Notes under the pieces: generated by a model
The model's database searches: none
Told to the model about the DNA's origin: nothing
The model's input: only the letters and a program-made list of their open reading frames with translations
Made by a program: the position numbers and the translations under genes
Source: an uncultured Clostridia bacterium
GTDB lineage: Bacteria; Bacillota; Clostridia; Oscillospirales; QAKW01
Assembly: GCA_944387905.1 (NCBI GenBank)
Contig: CALXGU010000068.1
Location: 1 to 7,823 of the forward strand
Length of the DNA stretch: 7,823 nt
Direction: 5' to 3'
Part shown: piece after piece, positions 5,901 to 7,823 of the stretch
Position numbering within the stretch: position 1 is the stretch's first letter
Layout: each line of letters opens with the position of its first letter

Positions 5901-5929
5901 TTGATAAATCAATGAGTATAATATATAAT
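5901..5929 (+). promoter_or_regulatory. Sigma-A promoter of murD
   Basis: TTGATA (5901-5906), a 17-base spacer and a perfect TATAAT (5924-5929). Transcription would start near 5936, giving a leader of about 40 bases. Its -35 box lies only 16 bases from the -35 box of the divergent rnpB promoter. Confidence 0.75.
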
Positions 5930-5962
5930 ATTTTAATAGGCATATGTAAAAATTTACTTTTC

Positions 5963-5967
5963 GGAGG
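5963..5967 (+). promoter_or_regulatory. Ribosome binding site of murD
   Basis: GGAGG with 9 bases of spacing to the ATG at 5977 confirms the murD start. Confidence 0.75.
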
Positions 5968-5976
5968 CTTGTTATA

Positions 5977-7365
5977 ATGTCGCAGAAGTTTGATGAATTT
6001 TTGAAGGGTGTGAAAGGCAAAAAAGTATCAGTTGTAGGTATAGGGATATCCAACACACCTGTTATAGAATTGCTTGCAAAGGCGGGAGCGAAAGTTAAAG
6101 CGTTAGATAAAAACGACAAGTCAAGTCTGGGTGATTTGGCACACAGACTTACCGGTCTAGGTGTTGAACTTGTTTGCGGCAGTGATTATCTTGACAGCCT
6201 TGACGGAGACATTATAATAAAAACTCCGGGTATGAGATATGACAATCCCGCACTGCTCAAAGCTGCAGAAAACGGCTCTGTGATAACAAGTGAAATGGAA
6301 ATATTTTTTGACTGCTGTCCCTGCAAAATAATCGGAATAACAGGTTCAGACGGCAAGACCACAACTACAAGTCTTATTTATGAGATGCTCAGGCATTCAG
6401 GATATAAAGTGCATCTGGGCGGAAATATCGGTTCGCCGCTGCTTGCGCGCGTACAGGAAATGGAAGAAAACGATATTGTAGTGGCGGAGCTTTCAAGTTT
6501 TCAGCTTCATACTATGAAAAAAAGCCCGGATATCGCAGTCGTAACAAATCTTTCGCCAAATCATCTGGATATGCATAAATCCATGCAGGAATATATAGAC
6601 GCCAAGACAAATATATTTTTACACCAGTCGGCCGACGGAGTGCTTATAGTAAACGCGGACAACGAAATAACAAACGGTTTTGAAAGCATGGCAAAAGGCA
6701 GGGTGTTGAAGTTTTCCTTTAAAGGCAAGCCGGATACGCCCGGCGCGTATTATGAGGACGCAGCGGTATATACAGTGTATGACGGCAAGCCGCAAAAGCT
6801 GGCAAGCAGAACTGATATACTTCTCAGGGGCGACCATAACGTTGAAAATTTCATGGCCGCGGCGCTTGCGGTTCACGGTCTGTGCAGCAGTGAGGACATT
6901 TTGTATGTTGCCAAAACTTTTAAGGGCGTGCGGCACAGGATAGAGTTTGTTCGGCAGAAAGACGGAGTGAGCTATTATAACGATTCTATAGGATCGTCTC
7001 CGACACGTACGACCGCGACACTGCGCTCTTTTGATTCAAAGGTCATACTTATTGCCGGAGGATATGATAAGCATCTGCCGTTTGATAAGCTGGGAGATGA
7101 AATAGTCAAGCATGTGAAGAAACTGTTTCTGACGGGCGATACGGCCATGTCGATTAGAAAAGCGGTTCTGGCAGCCGAGGGATATGATGAGAAAGAGCTG
7201 CCCGTAACGGTAACAGACGATTTTGACACTGCGGTCCGCGCCGCAGCAGCTGCGGCAGACAGCGGAGATGTCGTGCTTCTCTCTCCTGCATGTGCCAGCT
7301 TTGATAAGTTCAAAAATTTCGAACAGCGCGGCGACAGATTTGTAACAGTCGTAAATAACCTTTAA
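5977..7365 (+). CDS. murD: UDP-N-acetylmuramoyl-L-alanine--D-glutamate ligase
   Basis: A 462-residue cytoplasmic Mur ligase that adds D-glutamate to UDP-MurNAc-L-Ala using ATP. Three domains are visible. The N-terminal Rossmann-like UDP-binding part is KKVSVVGIGISNTP (15-28) with IKTPGM (81-86). The central ATPase domain has the P-loop GITGSDGKTTT (120-130), ELSSFQL (171-177), NLSPNHLDMH (191-200) and the likely carbamylated lysine in DAKTNIF (Lys210). The C-terminal domain runs from HNVENFMAA (287-295) through FKGVRHRIEFV, YYNDSIGSSPTRT (333-345), LIAGGYDKHLPF and SPACASFDKFKNFEQRGDRF. Length fits MurD. The usual NDSKATN motif is replaced by NDSIGSSPTRT, which I recall from other clostridial MurD sequences. 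It has its own strong promoter and is followed by an M42 peptidase gene after 15 bases, so these two likely form an operon outside the dcw cluster. Confidence 0.96.
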   Translation: MSQKFDEFLKGVKGKKVSVVGIGISNTPVIELLAKAGAKVKALDKNDKSSLGDLAHRLTGLGVELVCGSDYLDSLDGDIIIKTPGMRYDNPALLKAAENGSVITSEMEIFFDCCPCKIIGITGSDGKTTTTSLIYEMLRHSGYKVHLGGNIGSPLLARVQEMEENDIVVAELSSFQLHTMKKSPDIAVVTNLSPNHLDMHKSMQEYIDAKTNIFLHQSADGVLIVNADNEITNGFESMAKGRVLKFSFKGKPDTPGAYYEDAAVYTVYDGKPQKLASRTDILLRGDHNVENFMAAALAVHGLCSSEDILYVAKTFKGVRHRIEFVRQKDGVSYYNDSIGSSPTRTTATLRSFDSKVILIAGGYDKHLPFDKLGDEIVKHVKKLFLTGDTAMSIRKAVLAAEGYDEKELPVTVTDDFDTAVRAAAAAADSGDVVLLSPACASFDKFKNFEQRGDRFVTVVNNL

Positions 7366-7372
7366 GAGAGGA
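7365..7372 (+). promoter_or_regulatory. Ribosome binding site that sets the TTG start at 7381
   Basis: AGAGAGGA begins at the last base of the murD stop and lies 8 bases before TTG 7381. The reading frame upstream meets that same TAA, and the next in-frame ATG (7561) would cut into the metal-binding motif, so TTG is the best start. Confidence 0.7.
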
Positions 7373-7380
7373 AAATAGAA

Positions 7381-7823
7381 TTGGAAAATCTGAAAAATTA
7401 TCTTTTCGAACTGTGTTCCGAATACGCTCCAAGCGGCAGGGAAGAGTTGCTCTCCTGCCTTGAGCGTCTTGTGCGACCCAGTGCGGATAAGCTCTACAGA
7501 GACAGGGCAGGGAATCTAATAGCGGTAAAATACAGCAAAATACCGGGTGCTGAAAAAATAATGCTTGACGCTCACGCCGATGAGGTGGGGCTTGTAGTTA
7601 CCGGTATAGATGATAACGGATTCATTCATTTTGCAAATCACTGCGGTATTGACGATAAAATACTTCCGTCGTCAGCCGTGACCGTATTAGGTTCCAGAAA
7701 TGTTACAGGAGTAGTAGCAACGCTTCCGGTACATCTGCTCAAGGATGCCGACAGCGAAAAAACCATTAGGGCCAAGGAAATGGTGATAGATATAGGCTAT
7801 GACGCCAAAACGGCACGAGAACT
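7381..7823 (+). CDS. M42 family metallopeptidase (glutamyl/deblocking aminopeptidase type), 3' end cut by window
   Basis: The first 147 codons of a cytoplasmic M42 aminopeptidase. Such enzymes usually have about 340-360 residues, form large dodecameric shells and trim N-terminal residues from peptides with two metal ions. Seen here: YAPSGREELL near the N-terminus (15-24), the conserved DRAGNLIAVK (41-50), the metal motif MLDAHADEVG (61-70) with His65 as first ligand, and the inserted PDZ-like domain that interrupts the catalytic domain in this family (from GFIHFANHCGIDDKILPSSA, 80-99, through VVATLPVHLL, to VIDIGYDAKTARE at the window end). The remaining metal ligands lie beyond the window. 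It starts with TTG 15 bases after murD with a good ribosome binding site, so it is probably co-transcribed with murD; I see no direct functional link to peptidoglycan. Confidence 0.9.
   Translation, partial: MENLKNYLFELCSEYAPSGREELLSCLERLVRPSADKLYRDRAGNLIAVKYSKIPGAEKIMLDAHADEVGLVVTGIDDNGFIHFANHCGIDDKILPSSAVTVLGSRNVTGVVATLPVHLLKDADSEKTIRAKEMVIDIGYDAKTARE

Noticed and set aside
1..7823. CRISPR arrays, tRNA genes, insertion sequences, riboswitches
   Set aside because: I looked for spaced direct repeats, cloverleaf-like sequences, transposase motifs and known aptamer cores and saw none.

Overview
The window looks like chromosomal DNA of a low-to-medium-GC Firmicute of class Clostridia, probably near the Ruminococcaceae/Oscillospirales. 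I infer this from the murA-ftsQ-ftsZ tail of a division and cell wall (dcw) cluster, an RNase P RNA of the A type, a MurD of the clostridial-looking subfamily, strong purine-rich ribosome binding sites and near-consensus sigma-A promoters. No organism marker settles the species.

Layout. Bases 1-368 hold the 3' end of murA. It is followed 4 bases later by ftsQ/divIB (373-1182). After a 95-base AT-rich gap with its own promoter comes ftsZ (1278-2369), closed by a clear terminator. Next is a visibly AT-richer block (about 2423-4348). It carries one long gene (2586-4229) for an ECF-like sigma factor with a large C-terminal extension, and ends in a 13-bp perfect GC-rich hairpin. A gene-poor stretch (4349-4546) separates it from a leftward gene for a membrane-anchored NodB-type polysaccharide deacetylase (4547-5428). 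Upstream of that, also leftward, is rnpB, the RNase P RNA (about 5507-5849). The two are separated by a near-perfect 15-16 bp inverted repeat. A compact back-to-back promoter region then drives rnpB to the left and murD (5977-7365) to the right. murD is followed at once by the start of an M42-family aminopeptidase gene, cut by the window end.

Function. Most of the window is cell envelope work. MurA makes the first committed peptidoglycan precursor and MurD adds D-glutamate. FtsQ and FtsZ build the septum, and the deacetylase modifies cell-surface glycan, probably peptidoglycan. rnpB matures tRNA 5' ends, and the M42 enzyme is a housekeeping peptidase. The sigma-factor gene is the outlier in composition and context. 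Its family is recognisable, but its C-terminal two-thirds (two winged-helix-like segments and a His/Cys cluster) has no function I can assign. It is the best candidate here for undescribed biology.
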